The notes: a model not told the origin generated them from the letters alone. Positions 35,993-44,269 are shown, numbered from the stretch's first letter. The stretch is DNA of 64,000 nucleotides from UTCFX2 sp002050125 (GCA_027494035.1 JAOSJQ010000001.1:868001-932000); one strand, 5' to 3'. Made by a program: numbers and translations.

Positions 35993-37341
35993 AATCGCTC
36001 AAGAATACCCTGCAGGAAATTTTGAAGTATCCGTCGGCGGTCTTTGGCACGATCATCGTGCTGATTTTGGTCGTCGTTGCAATTATCGTGATGGTGAAAA
36101 TCCCATACAGCCAAGCGATCAACGCCTGGCGCGGCGGCGAGCAAGTCGTCAGAAAGAACCCCAAAACCGTTCCGCCAAAGTGGTACAACTGGTTCAGGTC
36201 CGAGAAACTGGTTGAATCGCTGGACATGCAAGAGGGTGACGAAGATGTCATCGTCGAAGAACGCATGACCGAAGGCGGCACGGCAATTAAAACCACCACT
36301 TTTACAATCAATTATGAATATAACAGCTTCCCCCAGGAGCTAACGCTGTTTTTTACATCAGCCTACACGGCAAAACAGCCTTTTGTATCCATCAAATGGT
36401 TTACCCCCGATGGGCGGGAGATCAAGGTCGCGAATTTTGCCATCACCCAAAATTACACCTTTCCGATCAACCAGGACGCCAAGCTAAAAAAGAAACTTGG
36501 CGACTTGTATCCGGTGATTGGTCTTTTCGCAAGCCCAGAGAGCGCCAAATCTGCGAACCCGGTTCCTCTTCAGGGCGAGTATAAACTCGAGATCGAGAGC
36601 GTCATGTTTGAAGAAGGATCGACCGTGCAGCCGGAGTTTGTGATGCTGGGTCAAGTTTTCGGTTGGGCAGGCACCGACCACCAGCGGCGTGACCTGTTGG
36701 TCCCGATTTTATGGGGCGTCCCCATCGCGCTTGCATTTGGTCTGATCGCCGCCGTGGGCACCTCGATACTCACCATGATGATCGCAGGTATAGGTACGTG
36801 GTACGGCGGCGTAACGGACGCGCTGATCCAGCGCGTCACCGAGATCAACCTGGTGCTGCCCTTCCTGTCAATCCTGATTATGGTGGGCACATTCTATTCG
36901 CGCAGCATCTGGTTGATCTTGGGTGTGACCGTCTTATTAAGCATCTTCACCGGCGGGATAAAATCCTATCGCGCGATTTTTATGCAGGTCAAAGAATCGA
37001 CCTTTATCGAGGCGGCAAAGGCTTATGGCGCCAGCGATAGGCGCATCATCTTCCGCTATCTGATCCCGCGCATCATCCCATTGCTGATCCCCGGACTGGT
37101 GCTGGCGGTGCCCTCGTTCGTCTTCCTCGAGGCGTCCCTGGCGGTGCTTGGTTTGGGAGACCCGGTGCTGCCGACTTGGGGCAAGATGATCAACGACGCC
37201 TACGAAAACGCGGCGCTTTACCGCGGCTGGTATTACTGGATTCTCCAGCCGGCAGTCCTCTTGATGTTCACCGGTTTAGGATTTGCTTCCCTGGGTTTTG
37301 CCCTGGACCGCATCTTCAACCCACGCCTGCGAGGCATGTAG
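35989..37341 (+). CDS. peptide ABC transporter permease (DppC-like) with large outside domain
   Basis: A first membrane segment at about residues 17-38 is followed by some 190 hydrophilic residues (to about 230) that ordinary DppC proteins (about 300 residues) lack. The remaining half carries five membrane segments and the EAA motif FIEAAKAYGASDRRIIFRYLIP. The inserted domain is rich in Thr/Val/Phe and probably a beta fold outside the membrane, possibly docking the unusually large binding protein. Total 450 residues. Confidence 0.9.
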   Translation: MKSLKNTLQEILKYPSAVFGTIIVLILVVVAIIVMVKIPYSQAINAWRGGEQVVRKNPKTVPPKWYNWFRSEKLVESLDMQEGDEDVIVEERMTEGGTAIKTTTFTINYEYNSFPQELTLFFTSAYTAKQPFVSIKWFTPDGREIKVANFAITQNYTFPINQDAKLKKKLGDLYPVIGLFASPESAKSANPVPLQGEYKLEIESVMFEEGSTVQPEFVMLGQVFGWAGTDHQRRDLLVPILWGVPIALAFGLIAAVGTSILTMMIAGIGTWYGGVTDALIQRVTEINLVLPFLSILIMVGTFYSRSIWLILGVTVLLSIFTGGIKSYRAIFMQVKESTFIEAAKAYGASDRRIIFRYLIPRIIPLLIPGLVLAVPSFVFLEASLAVLGLGDPVLPTWGKMINDAYENAALYRGWYYWILQPAVLLMFTGLGFASLGFALDRIFNPRLRGM

Positions 37342-37347
37342 GATACT

Positions 37348-38307
37348 ATGGAAGATAATCGCCTGCTCCTCAAAGTAGAAAACCTCAAGCTCTATTTCAA
37401 AGCGTCCAAAGGCATCGTTCAGGCAGTCGATGACGTTAATTTCAGCCTGCCAAACAATCGAGCCGTGGTAGTGATCGGCGAATCGGGCTGCGGCAAGAGC
37501 TCGATGGCAAAAGCGCTGCTGCGTTTACTGCCCCGCAACGTGGCTGAGTATTCGGGAAAAATCCTGCTGAACGGCGTGGATACCATGGCAATGTCAGACG
37601 AAGCCTACCGCACCAACGTGCGTTGGGTGCGTATGTCCATGGTGCCGCAGGCTGCAATGAATTCGCTCAACCCGGTGCTCAAGGTGGGCGACCAGGTGGC
37701 AGAGCCGATCATGGTCCACCACGGCGTGGACAAAGCGGCTGCCCTGGACCAGGCAAAGACCATGTTTCAACGCGTCGGCGTGCCGGTTGATTTTCTCTAT
37801 CGATATGCGTTCGAGCTCAGCGGCGGCATGCGCCAGCGCGTCGCGATTGCCATGTCGCTGGTCACCGTCCCGGACCTGGTCATCCTGGATGAGCCCACCT
37901 CGGCGCTGGACGTGCTTACTCAGGCGAACATCATGAACCTGCTCAAGCGCTTCAAGCATGAAATCTCCACCAGCTTCATTTTGATCACCCACGATATCTC
38001 GACCTCCAGCGAACTGGCGGACGATGTGGTGGTGATGTACGCCGGGCAGATCGTCGAGATCAGCGACAACAAACGCTTTTTCACCGCCCCGCTGCACCCC
38101 TACTCCGCCAAACTGATGGCGTCGGTGCCGCGCCTGCGGGGCGCTACCCAGCCCGAATTTATCACCGGGCAGCCGCCCAGCCTGATCAATCCACCCACCG
38201 GCTGCCGCTTTGCCGACCGCTGTGCAAAACGCTTCTACAAGTGCGTGGAAGAACCGCCAACTGTCAATGTGGGCGGCGTTCAGGTTAAATGCTGGCTCTA
38301 CACGTGA
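37348..38307 (+). CDS. peptide ABC transporter ATP-binding protein (DppD-like)
   Basis: Walker A GESGCGKSSMAK, signature ELSGGMRQRVAIAM, Walker B LVILDEPTSALD, and the C-terminal oligopeptide-type Cys cluster (GCRFADRCAKRFYKC) that can bind an Fe-S cluster. 319 residues. It begins six bases after the permease stop and forms a heterodimeric motor with the next gene product. Confidence 0.95.
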   Translation: MEDNRLLLKVENLKLYFKASKGIVQAVDDVNFSLPNNRAVVVIGESGCGKSSMAKALLRLLPRNVAEYSGKILLNGVDTMAMSDEAYRTNVRWVRMSMVPQAAMNSLNPVLKVGDQVAEPIMVHHGVDKAAALDQAKTMFQRVGVPVDFLYRYAFELSGGMRQRVAIAMSLVTVPDLVILDEPTSALDVLTQANIMNLLKRFKHEISTSFILITHDISTSSELADDVVVMYAGQIVEISDNKRFFTAPLHPYSAKLMASVPRLRGATQPEFITGQPPSLINPPTGCRFADRCAKRFYKCVEEPPTVNVGGVQVKCWLYT

Positions 38308-38326
38308 AACAGAAAGGTCTTCACTG

Positions 38327-39352
38327 ATGGCGATTGCAACGAAAGGGAAAGACAAAATAGAATACAGACCTATCAGCGCGGACACCCAGCTCTCAATCCA
38401 GAATTTGCACGTCTGGTATGAACTGCGCCGCTTTGGTTTTGGACATGCGGGTTACGTGCGCGCGGTGGACGATGTCAGCTTTGATTTGAAAAGAAAAGAG
38501 ACAATTGCAATTGTTGGCGAGAGCGGTTGCGGCAAGTCGAGCCTGATGAAAACCATCCTGGGGATCAACACCCCCACCAAGGGCGATATCTTCTATGAAA
38601 ATCGCCCCATGACTTCATTCAGGCGGAAAGACTGGAACTGGTATCGATCTCAGGTGGGCTTTATCCAGCAAGACCCTTACGGCGCGCTGGCGCCTTTCAT
38701 GAACGTTCAGGCGATTATGGAAGAGCCTTTGATCATCCATGGCGTAAAGAACAAGCAAGAGCGCCTGGACAAAATCCAAAAGATTTTCGAAGAAGTTAAA
38801 CTCACGCCGGTCGATGAATTTCTACCCAAGTATCCCCACATGCTCAGCGGCGGTCAGCAGCAGCGCGTGGTCATCGCCCGCGCGATGATCTTGAACCCCA
38901 AACTGCTGGTGGCAGACGAACCGGTCTCGATGTTGGATGCCTCCGTGCGCGTTGAAATCCTCAAATTGCTGCGCACTCTGCAGGAAGCCCACGAACTGGC
39001 GGTGATCTACATCACCCACGACCTCTCCACAGTGCGCTACTTCTCCGAACGCATCTTCGTCATGTACGCCGGACAGATTGTCGAGAAAGCCAACGTCGAA
39101 GAATTGGTTATGAACGCCCAGCACCCCTATACGCACGCCCTGCTGTCAGCCACCTCCGACCCGGATGCCAAGAATGTCGACGAGCTGCAAGACGTGCCTC
39201 CCGGCGAGCCGCCCAGCCTGGTGCACCCGCCAAAGGGCTGCCGCTTCTATCCCCGCTGCCCCAAGTTCATGGAGGGCATCTGCAACGTCAAAGCCCCGCC
39301 AGAATTCGAGCCGGTGAAAGATCATTTCGTCAATTGCTGGCTCTACGAATGA
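38327..39352 (+). CDS. peptide ABC transporter ATP-binding protein (DppF-like)
   Basis: Walker A GESGCGKSSLMK, signature MLSGGQQQRVVIARAM, Walker B LLVADEPVSMLD and a C-terminal GCRFYPRCPKF Cys region. The ATG at 38327 (MAIATKGKDK) follows AGAAAGG; the frame is open further upstream but that would overlap the preceding gene by about 100 bases. 341 residues. The stop overlaps the ATG of a small membrane protein (ATGA). Confidence 0.95.
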   Translation: MAIATKGKDKIEYRPISADTQLSIQNLHVWYELRRFGFGHAGYVRAVDDVSFDLKRKETIAIVGESGCGKSSLMKTILGINTPTKGDIFYENRPMTSFRRKDWNWYRSQVGFIQQDPYGALAPFMNVQAIMEEPLIIHGVKNKQERLDKIQKIFEEVKLTPVDEFLPKYPHMLSGGQQQRVVIARAMILNPKLLVADEPVSMLDASVRVEILKLLRTLQEAHELAVIYITHDLSTVRYFSERIFVMYAGQIVEKANVEELVMNAQHPYTHALLSATSDPDAKNVDELQDVPPGEPPSLVHPPKGCRFYPRCPKFMEGICNVKAPPEFEPVKDHFVNCWLYE

Positions 39353-39558
39353 TCAACCTCCCGCCGCGCCGCCTGCTGCTGATCGCTTTCCTGTGTATGG
39401 TGGTAGGAGGCGTGGCGTTCCCCTTTCTGATGATCATGCATGTGCTGGAATCAACGTTTTTCCTGAATTTCCTTTCTTTCGTTCTCATGCTGATCGGTTT
39501 GGTCGTGGGAATCCTGGGCGCAGCCGGCTATGCACGCTCAACTCGAAATGATCGGTGA
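39349..39558 (+). CDS. 69-residue two-helix membrane protein, coupled to the transporter
   Basis: Two hydrophobic helices (LLLIAFLCMVVGGVAFPFLMI and FLSFVLMLIGLVVGILGAAGY) with a short loop and a basic tail. It starts within the stop of the DppF-like gene (ATGA), so it is translated from the transporter mRNA. It may be an accessory of the transporter, but nothing in the sequence names a function. The 161 bases after it carry the promoter and operator of the next operon. Confidence 0.6.
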   Translation: MINLPPRRLLLIAFLCMVVGGVAFPFLMIMHVLESTFFLNFLSFVLMLIGLVVGILGAAGYARSTRNDR

Positions 39559-39648
39559 GCCGGGCGCAAGCGCCACCCGCCTGACCGCGATATTTAGCCA
39601 CAGCAGCCAACCTCGTTCTAGTTTCTCCTGAATAGTACTGATAACCTA

Positions 39649-39676
39649 TTTACAGCGGCGATTCTCTCGTTATACT
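39649..39676 (+). promoter_or_regulatory. promoter of the ubiquitin-like operon
   Basis: TTTACA (39649-39654), a 16-base spacer and TATACT (39671-39676), each one mismatch from consensus. The start point would be near 39683, inside the dyad that follows directly, and 37 bases before the ATG of the E1-like gene. Confidence 0.65.
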
Positions 39677-39703
39677 TGGTATTGTGGTCTGACCAACATA
39701 CCA
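39677..39703. promoter_or_regulatory. 27-bp dyad, probable GntR-family operator
   Basis: The core TGGTC-T-GACCA (39685-39695) is a perfect dyad and is flanked at equal distance by TGGTAT (39677-39682) and ATACCA (39698-39703); 11 of 13 base pairs match. TGGTC-n-GACCA resembles operators of FadR-type GntR regulators. A second inverted pair, CTCTCGT (39664-39670) and ACGAGAG (39706-39712), surrounds it. The dyad begins right after the -10 box and covers the transcription start, the position for a repressor. The adjacent gene starts with a GntR DNA-binding domain. Confidence 0.7.
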
Positions 39704-39719
39704 CTACGAGAGTTGGATT

Positions 39720-41366
39720 ATGGAAATTATCCCCGTCCCCCGCCGCAGCCTAGCCGACTTTGTCGCCGGCAAGCTGGCAGCCTCCATCCTCAACGGCGCT
39801 ATTCCGACCGGCAGCCAGCTCCCCCCCGAGCGCGAGCTCATGAAGCAGCTTGCCGTCTCGCGTTCAACCGTCCGCGAGGCGCTCAAAGTTCTGGGCGACA
39901 ACCACATCATCGATGCGCGCCAGGGCGTCGGTTGGTTCGTCCGCAAGATCGACCAATCCAATTTCGCCCGCGCCCGCGAGCTGGCGCAGACCGAGCGCGA
40001 AGAAGCGCCTCCGCTCAGCCGACCTGCCTCCAGCGACATCCCTACCGGTCCGCGCCGCCTGCCGGTCGCCCCGGAAAAACCGCTGCGCATCCCAAACCTG
40101 CGCACCGACCGCCTCGGCACCTTCGATTTCATCTCCTGGTGGGAGCGCAAGCGCGTCGAAGAAGCCAAAATTCTGATCGTCGGGGCGGGCGCTTTGGGCA
40201 ACGAGGTGATTAAAAACCTGGCGCTCATGGGCGCCGGCAACCTCTTCATCCTGGATTTCGATACGATCGAAGCCGCCAACCTTTCCCGCTCGCCGCTCTT
40301 TCGCGAGAGCGATGAGGGACGGCGCAAAGCCGAGGTCGCCGCGGCGCGGGTCAAAGAGCTCAATCCGAACATCCACGTCCAGTACCACCACGGCGATGTC
40401 ACCACTCAGCTCGGTCTGGGCGTCGTCCGCCGCATGGACGTGATCATCGGCTGCCTCGATAACCGCGAAGCCCGGTTGGCGCTCAACCGCTTTGCCTACT
40501 GGATGAAAAAGCCCTGGGTCGATGGCGCCATCCAGGAACTGCTTGGATTAGTGCGGGTCTTCATCCCCGGGCAGGGCGCGTGTTTCGAATGCACGCTCAA
40601 CGAGCAAGCCCGCCGCGATCTGGCGGTGCGCTACTCGTGCCCGCTGCTCGCCCGCCAGAACATCCTGCTCGGCAAGGTCCCCACCACGCCGACCATCGCT
40701 TCTATCATCGGCGCGATGCAGTCTCAGGAAGCCCTCAAGCTGCTCCACAACATGCCGGTCGAGCCGGGCAAGGTCGTCCATTTCAACGGCATGATCAACG
40801 AGATGCACACCACCTCCTACAACCCGCGCGACGACTGCGAGAGCCATTGGACTTATGGCGAAATCACAGAACTGCCCGCCAGCGTCCATTCCACCACCCT
40901 GTCGGACTTGCTGCGCATCGCCGCCGCCGAACTCGGTCCCGATACGATCATCGAGCTCGACCAGGAACTCATCCTCTCGCTCAAGTGCTCGAGCTGCCAC
41001 ACCGTCGAGCAGATCCTCAAACCGATCTCAGAGGTGAGCTTCGAATCCGCCCACTGCCCCATCTGTGGCGTGATGCGCGAGACCGAGATGACGCACGCCA
41101 TTACCGGTTCCGAGCCTTTCTTGAACCGCACCCTCGCCAGCGTGGGCGTCCCCCCGCTGCACATCCTGCGCGCCTTCAACGCTCAGGAATACCGCTTCTA
41201 CGAGATGACCGGCGACCTCCCCGAGGCGCTTCATTTCAGCGACTTCGAGGAAAGCCCGCCGGTTCGCAAAGATGAAATTCGCCAGCGCATCCGCCTCGGT
41301 GAAACGATCCGCCAGGAAGAGATCCGCATCAATCCAGCCCGCGGCAAGGTCATCCTGCGCGATTGA
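39720..41366 (+). CDS. GntR DNA-binding domain fused to E1-like ThiF adenylating enzyme
   Basis: Residues 7-75 are a GntR winged helix (GSQLPPERELMKQLAVSRST, GVGWFV). A linker of about 65 residues leads to an E1/ThiF domain at 140-360: nucleotide loop VGAGALG (154-160), DFDTIEAANLSRSPLF with the ATP-contacting Asp, Asn and Arg, K203, and GCLDNREARLALNR. C288 and C291 (CFEC) match the first zinc pair; C307 (RYSCPLL) is the best candidate for the catalytic Cys; TTPTIASIIGAMQSQEALK is the usual following helix. The C-terminal 180 residues hold further CxxC pairs (423/426, 446/449) that may complete a zinc ribbon. E1 enzymes activate the C-terminal Gly of ubiquitin-like proteins with ATP. The fusion to a DNA-binding domain is very unusual. 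First gene of a seven-gene operon. Confidence 0.9.
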   Translation: MEIIPVPRRSLADFVAGKLAASILNGAIPTGSQLPPERELMKQLAVSRSTVREALKVLGDNHIIDARQGVGWFVRKIDQSNFARARELAQTEREEAPPLSRPASSDIPTGPRRLPVAPEKPLRIPNLRTDRLGTFDFISWWERKRVEEAKILIVGAGALGNEVIKNLALMGAGNLFILDFDTIEAANLSRSPLFRESDEGRRKAEVAAARVKELNPNIHVQYHHGDVTTQLGLGVVRRMDVIIGCLDNREARLALNRFAYWMKKPWVDGAIQELLGLVRVFIPGQGACFECTLNEQARRDLAVRYSCPLLARQNILLGKVPTTPTIASIIGAMQSQEALKLLHNMPVEPGKVVHFNGMINEMHTTSYNPRDDCESHWTYGEITELPASVHSTTLSDLLRIAAAELGPDTIIELDQELILSLKCSSCHTVEQILKPISEVSFESAHCPICGVMRETEMTHAITGSEPFLNRTLASVGVPPLHILRAFNAQEYRFYEMTGDLPEALHFSDFEESPPVRKDEIRQRIRLGETIRQEEIRINPARGKVILRD

Positions 41367-41426
41367 GGCTCAAGATGCAATCCAATTCGATGGAAGGTCG
41401 GCGTTTATTCACCATGCGCAAGTTTA

Positions 41427-42287
41427 ATGACAGCCTGCCCCGGACGCATTCTGACCGCCACCCTGGCTGCCCTTGTGGCGTCTGGCTTCACGTATCTGAT
41501 CTATTATGCCAATCGCGGCATCGTGCCGGCTGTTTTGCAGTGGGTGCTGATCGCCGGCATCGGTCTCGCAGCCGGGTTCTCGACCCGTTATCTGCTGGCG
41601 GGGCGCACTTATACCCTGCAATTACTGACCGTATTCCTGTCGCTGCTGATCGGGCTGATTTTTTCTCGGGCTCATCTCGCGCGGCCAGCTTGGCACCCGC
41701 CTGCCAAATCAAAACCCGAACGCCCTGAACCTAAGCTGGCTCAGCCAGTTTCTGCTCGCTAGCGTCACCGGCTGGCTCTCGTTGAGCGCCTGGAGGATCA
41801 GCCCGCGCCCGGTTTTACCGCCGGCGCCGCCCCCCGCCTCCTCCCGCGCCGTTCGTCCAGCCCGGCTTCCGGAGCCCGCGCCGGCACGGCCGCGCCGCCG
41901 CGGGCTAAACCTCCTGCAATCTTGCAGCCAAACGCCTGGCAGGGAAAAGTCGCCAGCCTGCAAAACCGGCTGCGCGACTGGTGGCAGCATGGCTTGCCGG
42001 AACCCGCCGCCCACCCGCGCGATCATTCTCGGCGTCCGTCGGTTAAGCTGCAAGCGCGTCACACCCGCCGCGTCAGCCCCGCGCCGCGCCGCGCGGCTTC
42101 CAGGGGCGCGGCTGCAGCCCCGGTTCGTTTACTCGGCAAGGAAGAGCATCGCTGCCCTTATTGTCTGGAAATCGTTACAGAGACCGATCCGCGCGGCGTC
42201 AAAGTTTGTCCAATCTGCCATACCTATCATCACGCGGATTGCTGGGATGTGACCGGCACCTGTCAGGTCCCGCACTACCATGAATGA
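41427..42287 (+). CDS. membrane-anchored RING-like (E3-like) protein, two indels
   Basis: Four membrane helices are followed by a Pro/Ala/Arg-rich linker and a C-terminal treble-clef RING-like domain (42147-42284) with the spacing C-x2-C-x14-C-x2-C-x4-H-x2-C-x6-C, seen in CPYC, CPICHTYHHADCW and GTCQVPHYH. The frame is broken twice. Removing one T from the T6 run at 41659-41664 replaces an early stop (TAG 41760) by GLIFLGLISRGQLG and a fourth helix (WLSQFLLASVTGWLSLSAW). A second indel in the GC-rich linker between about 41820 and 41900 returns to the RING frame. The true start may be the ATG at 41414 if one C is dropped from CCCC near 41440. RING-type proteins bring E2 and substrate together, so this is the likely ligase, fixed at the membrane. 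Confidence 0.75.
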
Positions 42288-42328
42288 GTGCGGCATATAT
42301 AAAATGAGATTTACCCGGAGAGTTCCAC

Positions 42329-43180
42329 ATGGCTGAGATCCTCGTTACCATCGTTCTACCCAATGGCGGCGCACGTCAAGCCGAAATGCCCGGCGACATC
42401 CAGGTTCGCGATCTGCTCCCAGAGTTGATCGGGTTGCTGCAACTCCCCACCATCGGTCCCGACGGTCGTCCGATGGGCTACCGTCTGGATAGCAAAGCCC
42501 TGGGGCGCGAGCTGAGTGAAGACGAAACGCTCGAGTTGGCTGGCGTGCCCGAGAGCGACCGCCTGATCCTCACCGCCGACATCACCGCCGGCGCGATGAC
42601 CACCGAGCAAAGCCCGCGCATGCGCCGCTTGTGGGGCGATTACCAGCTTATGCAGGAGTTAGCCGCGCGCAGCGACCTGATCGAGTTCAACGCTAAATCG
42701 GTCCGCCCGGGCTTCCCACCCGAGACCTACATTGTCACCTACAAATGCAAAGGGATCATTGGGGTTGACCGTCAGGGGCGTCCTAAACTTGGCGACCGGC
42801 ATCAGGTCGAGATCTATCTGCACAACCAGTACCCCCAGCGCTGGCCCGGCATGAAATGGCTCACCCCGGTCTGGCATCCCAATATCAACCACCTCAACGG
42901 CACCGTTTGTATCGACGCCGCCTGGTGGACCGCCAGCCGCTCGCTCGACCGCCTGGTGATCATGATCGGCGAGATGGTCCAGTACAAAAACTTTCACGAC
43001 GACCCCACCCGGCCTCCTTTTCCGTGGGACCCCGAAGCTGCCCGCTGGAGCCGGCTCTATCGTCAGGAACACCCCAACTTCTTCCCGGTCGACCAGCGCG
43101 AGCTCCTGCGTCCCGAAAAAGTGAAGATCCACAAACCAGCAGCCTCGCCCCAACAGAAGAAACGCATCCGTTTGAAATGA
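42329..43180 (+). CDS. E2-like conjugating enzyme with N-terminal ubiquitin-like domain
   Basis: Residues 1-90 are a ubiquitin-like (YukD-like) domain, 65% identical (57 of 88 by hand count, no gaps) to the free protein encoded next. Residues 97-245 are an E2 (UBC) fold: YPQRWPGMKWLTPVWHPN (His-Pro-Asn at 183-185), then NGTVCID with C194 at the place of the catalytic Cys, and the Trp/Ser/Leu stretch before NFHDDPTRPPFPWDP. The HPN-to-Cys spacing is that of eukaryotic E2. A basic tail ends the protein. The fused domain ends ITADITAG-AM, so cleavage after Gly88 would release a tag identical in length to the free one. CCGGAGAG precedes the ATG. Confidence 0.9.
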   Translation: MAEILVTIVLPNGGARQAEMPGDIQVRDLLPELIGLLQLPTIGPDGRPMGYRLDSKALGRELSEDETLELAGVPESDRLILTADITAGAMTTEQSPRMRRLWGDYQLMQELAARSDLIEFNAKSVRPGFPPETYIVTYKCKGIIGVDRQGRPKLGDRHQVEIYLHNQYPQRWPGMKWLTPVWHPNINHLNGTVCIDAAWWTASRSLDRLVIMIGEMVQYKNFHDDPTRPPFPWDPEAARWSRLYRQEHPNFFPVDQRELLRPEKVKIHKPAASPQQKKRIRLK

Positions 43181-43273
43181 TGCTTTTCGGCGGCGTATTT
43201 GCCGCAGGCAGCCTAGCCCGGTCAAAGGCTGTCCCAAACGTCAATTCTAGACTAATTTTATGGAGGAATAACT

Positions 43274-43540
43274 ATGTCAGACACCAACGTAACTCTGGTA
43301 CTCCCCGCGGGAGGCACCCGCACGGCGGAAGTCCCCGACGATGTGCCGGTGAAGGAATTGATCCCCGAACTGGCTACCTCGCTGGAACTGCCCACCACCG
43401 GTCCCGACGGTCGCCCAATCAACTATCGTCTGGACAGCAAAGCCCTGGGGCGCGAACTCCAGGACGAGGAAACGCTGAACGCGGCTGGGGTGCCGCAGGA
43501 CGACCGCCTGCTCATCACCGCCGACATCACGGCGGGATAA
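43274..43540 (+). CDS. free ubiquitin-like protein, C-terminal Gly
   Basis: An 88-residue beta-grasp protein similar to YukD/ubiquitin in pattern: VTLVLPAGGTRTAEVPDDV forms the first hairpin, VKELIPELATSLEL the helix, then GRPINYRLDSKALGREL and a final strand DRLLITADITAG. It ends in a single exposed Gly, so it could be adenylated by the E1-like enzyme without prior trimming. GGAGG stands eight bases before the ATG. It is the presumed tag of the system. The target proteins and the bond type are unknown. Confidence 0.88.
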   Translation: MSDTNVTLVLPAGGTRTAEVPDDVPVKELIPELATSLELPTTGPDGRPINYRLDSKALGRELQDEETLNAAGVPQDDRLLITADITAG

Positions 43541-43547
43541 AGGATCA

Positions 43548-43582
43548 GCCAGGAGGCATGTCCTGACCGACTGCCGCCTGGC
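43548..43582 (+). other. hairpin between the ubiquitin-like gene and the JAB gene
   Basis: GCCAGGAGGCA (43548-43558) pairs with TGCCGCCTGGC (43572-43582) apart from one mismatch, starting seven bases after the stop codon. No T run follows. It could stabilise the 3' end of a shorter mRNA and raise the amount of tag protein over the protease. Confidence 0.45.
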
Positions 43583-43615
43583 TTCACCCAAATGCGTATG
43601 GAGATTTTACCACGA

Positions 43616-44254
43616 ATGTCCGATCCCTCGATCCGCCTCTTACCAGCCGACCCGACCCGCCCGCGCCGGGCGCACATCCCCTGCGAACGCGCCTGGCGCT
43701 GGCGCTCGCTGGTCGAAGACGACCGGCTGACCCCGGGCGTCACCGTCTTCGTCACCCAGCGCGCCTACGTGCGCATTTGCGCTCACGCGGGCAGCGACCT
43801 GTATAACGAAGTGGGCGGCTGGCTGGTCGGTAAGTGGCGTGCAGATCGATCCACCAATGTTCCCTTCATCGTCGTGGAAGCCATCCTGCCAGCGCCTCAC
43901 ACCCGCCACGGCAGCGCTTACCTGACTTTCACCCAGGACACCCAGGTGTCACTGTACGACGAACTCAAGGAGCGCTACCCCAATAAAGAACTGGTCGGCT
44001 GGTACCACACCCACCCGCGGATGGGCATCTTCCTCTCCGAGTACGACGTCTGGCTGCATCACAATTTCTTTCCTGAGCCTTACCACGTCGCCCTGGTAGT
44101 GGAGCCGCACTCGACCACCGCGGGTTTCTTCATCCGTCAGCATGACGGGACATTGGATTCGCGTTATTACTTTGGCTTTCACGAACTTCATCATCGCAAC
44201 CGGCGCAGTGTGGTGCACTGGCGGAACATGTTTCCCCAGACATCCCTGGCTTAA
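43616..44254 (+). CDS. JAB/JAMM metalloprotease (deubiquitinase-like)
   Basis: A complete JAMM signature is visible: E65 (EVGGWLVG), H131 and H133 (WYHTHPRMG), S141 and D144 (FLSEYD), i.e. E ... H-x-H-x7-S-x2-D, which binds a catalytic zinc. JAMM enzymes cut isopeptide or peptide bonds after the C-terminal Gly of ubiquitin-like proteins. In this operon it may remove the tag from targets and perhaps free the domain fused to the E2-like protein. The ATG at 43616 is chosen because GGAG lies upstream; in-frame ATGs at 43592 and 43598 are possible. 212 residues. Confidence 0.92.
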   Translation: MSDPSIRLLPADPTRPRRAHIPCERAWRWRSLVEDDRLTPGVTVFVTQRAYVRICAHAGSDLYNEVGGWLVGKWRADRSTNVPFIVVEAILPAPHTRHGSAYLTFTQDTQVSLYDELKERYPNKELVGWYHTHPRMGIFLSEYDVWLHHNFFPEPYHVALVVEPHSTTAGFFIRQHDGTLDSRYYFGFHELHHRNRRSVVHWRNMFPQTSLA

Positions 44255-44269
44255 TTTAAGGAGAACCCT

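Noticed and set aside
39559..39590. GGCGCAAGCGCC hairpin as terminator of the peptide transporter operon
   Set aside because: The stem is only about five base pairs with a two-base loop and there is no T run.
41760..41762. In-frame TAG in the RING-like gene as a recoded (pyrrolysine) codon
   Set aside because: The frames before and after the TAG are the same, which is tempting, but a one-base correction in the T6 run at 41659-41664 yields a continuous membrane helix through this point. No pyrrolysine genes are in view.
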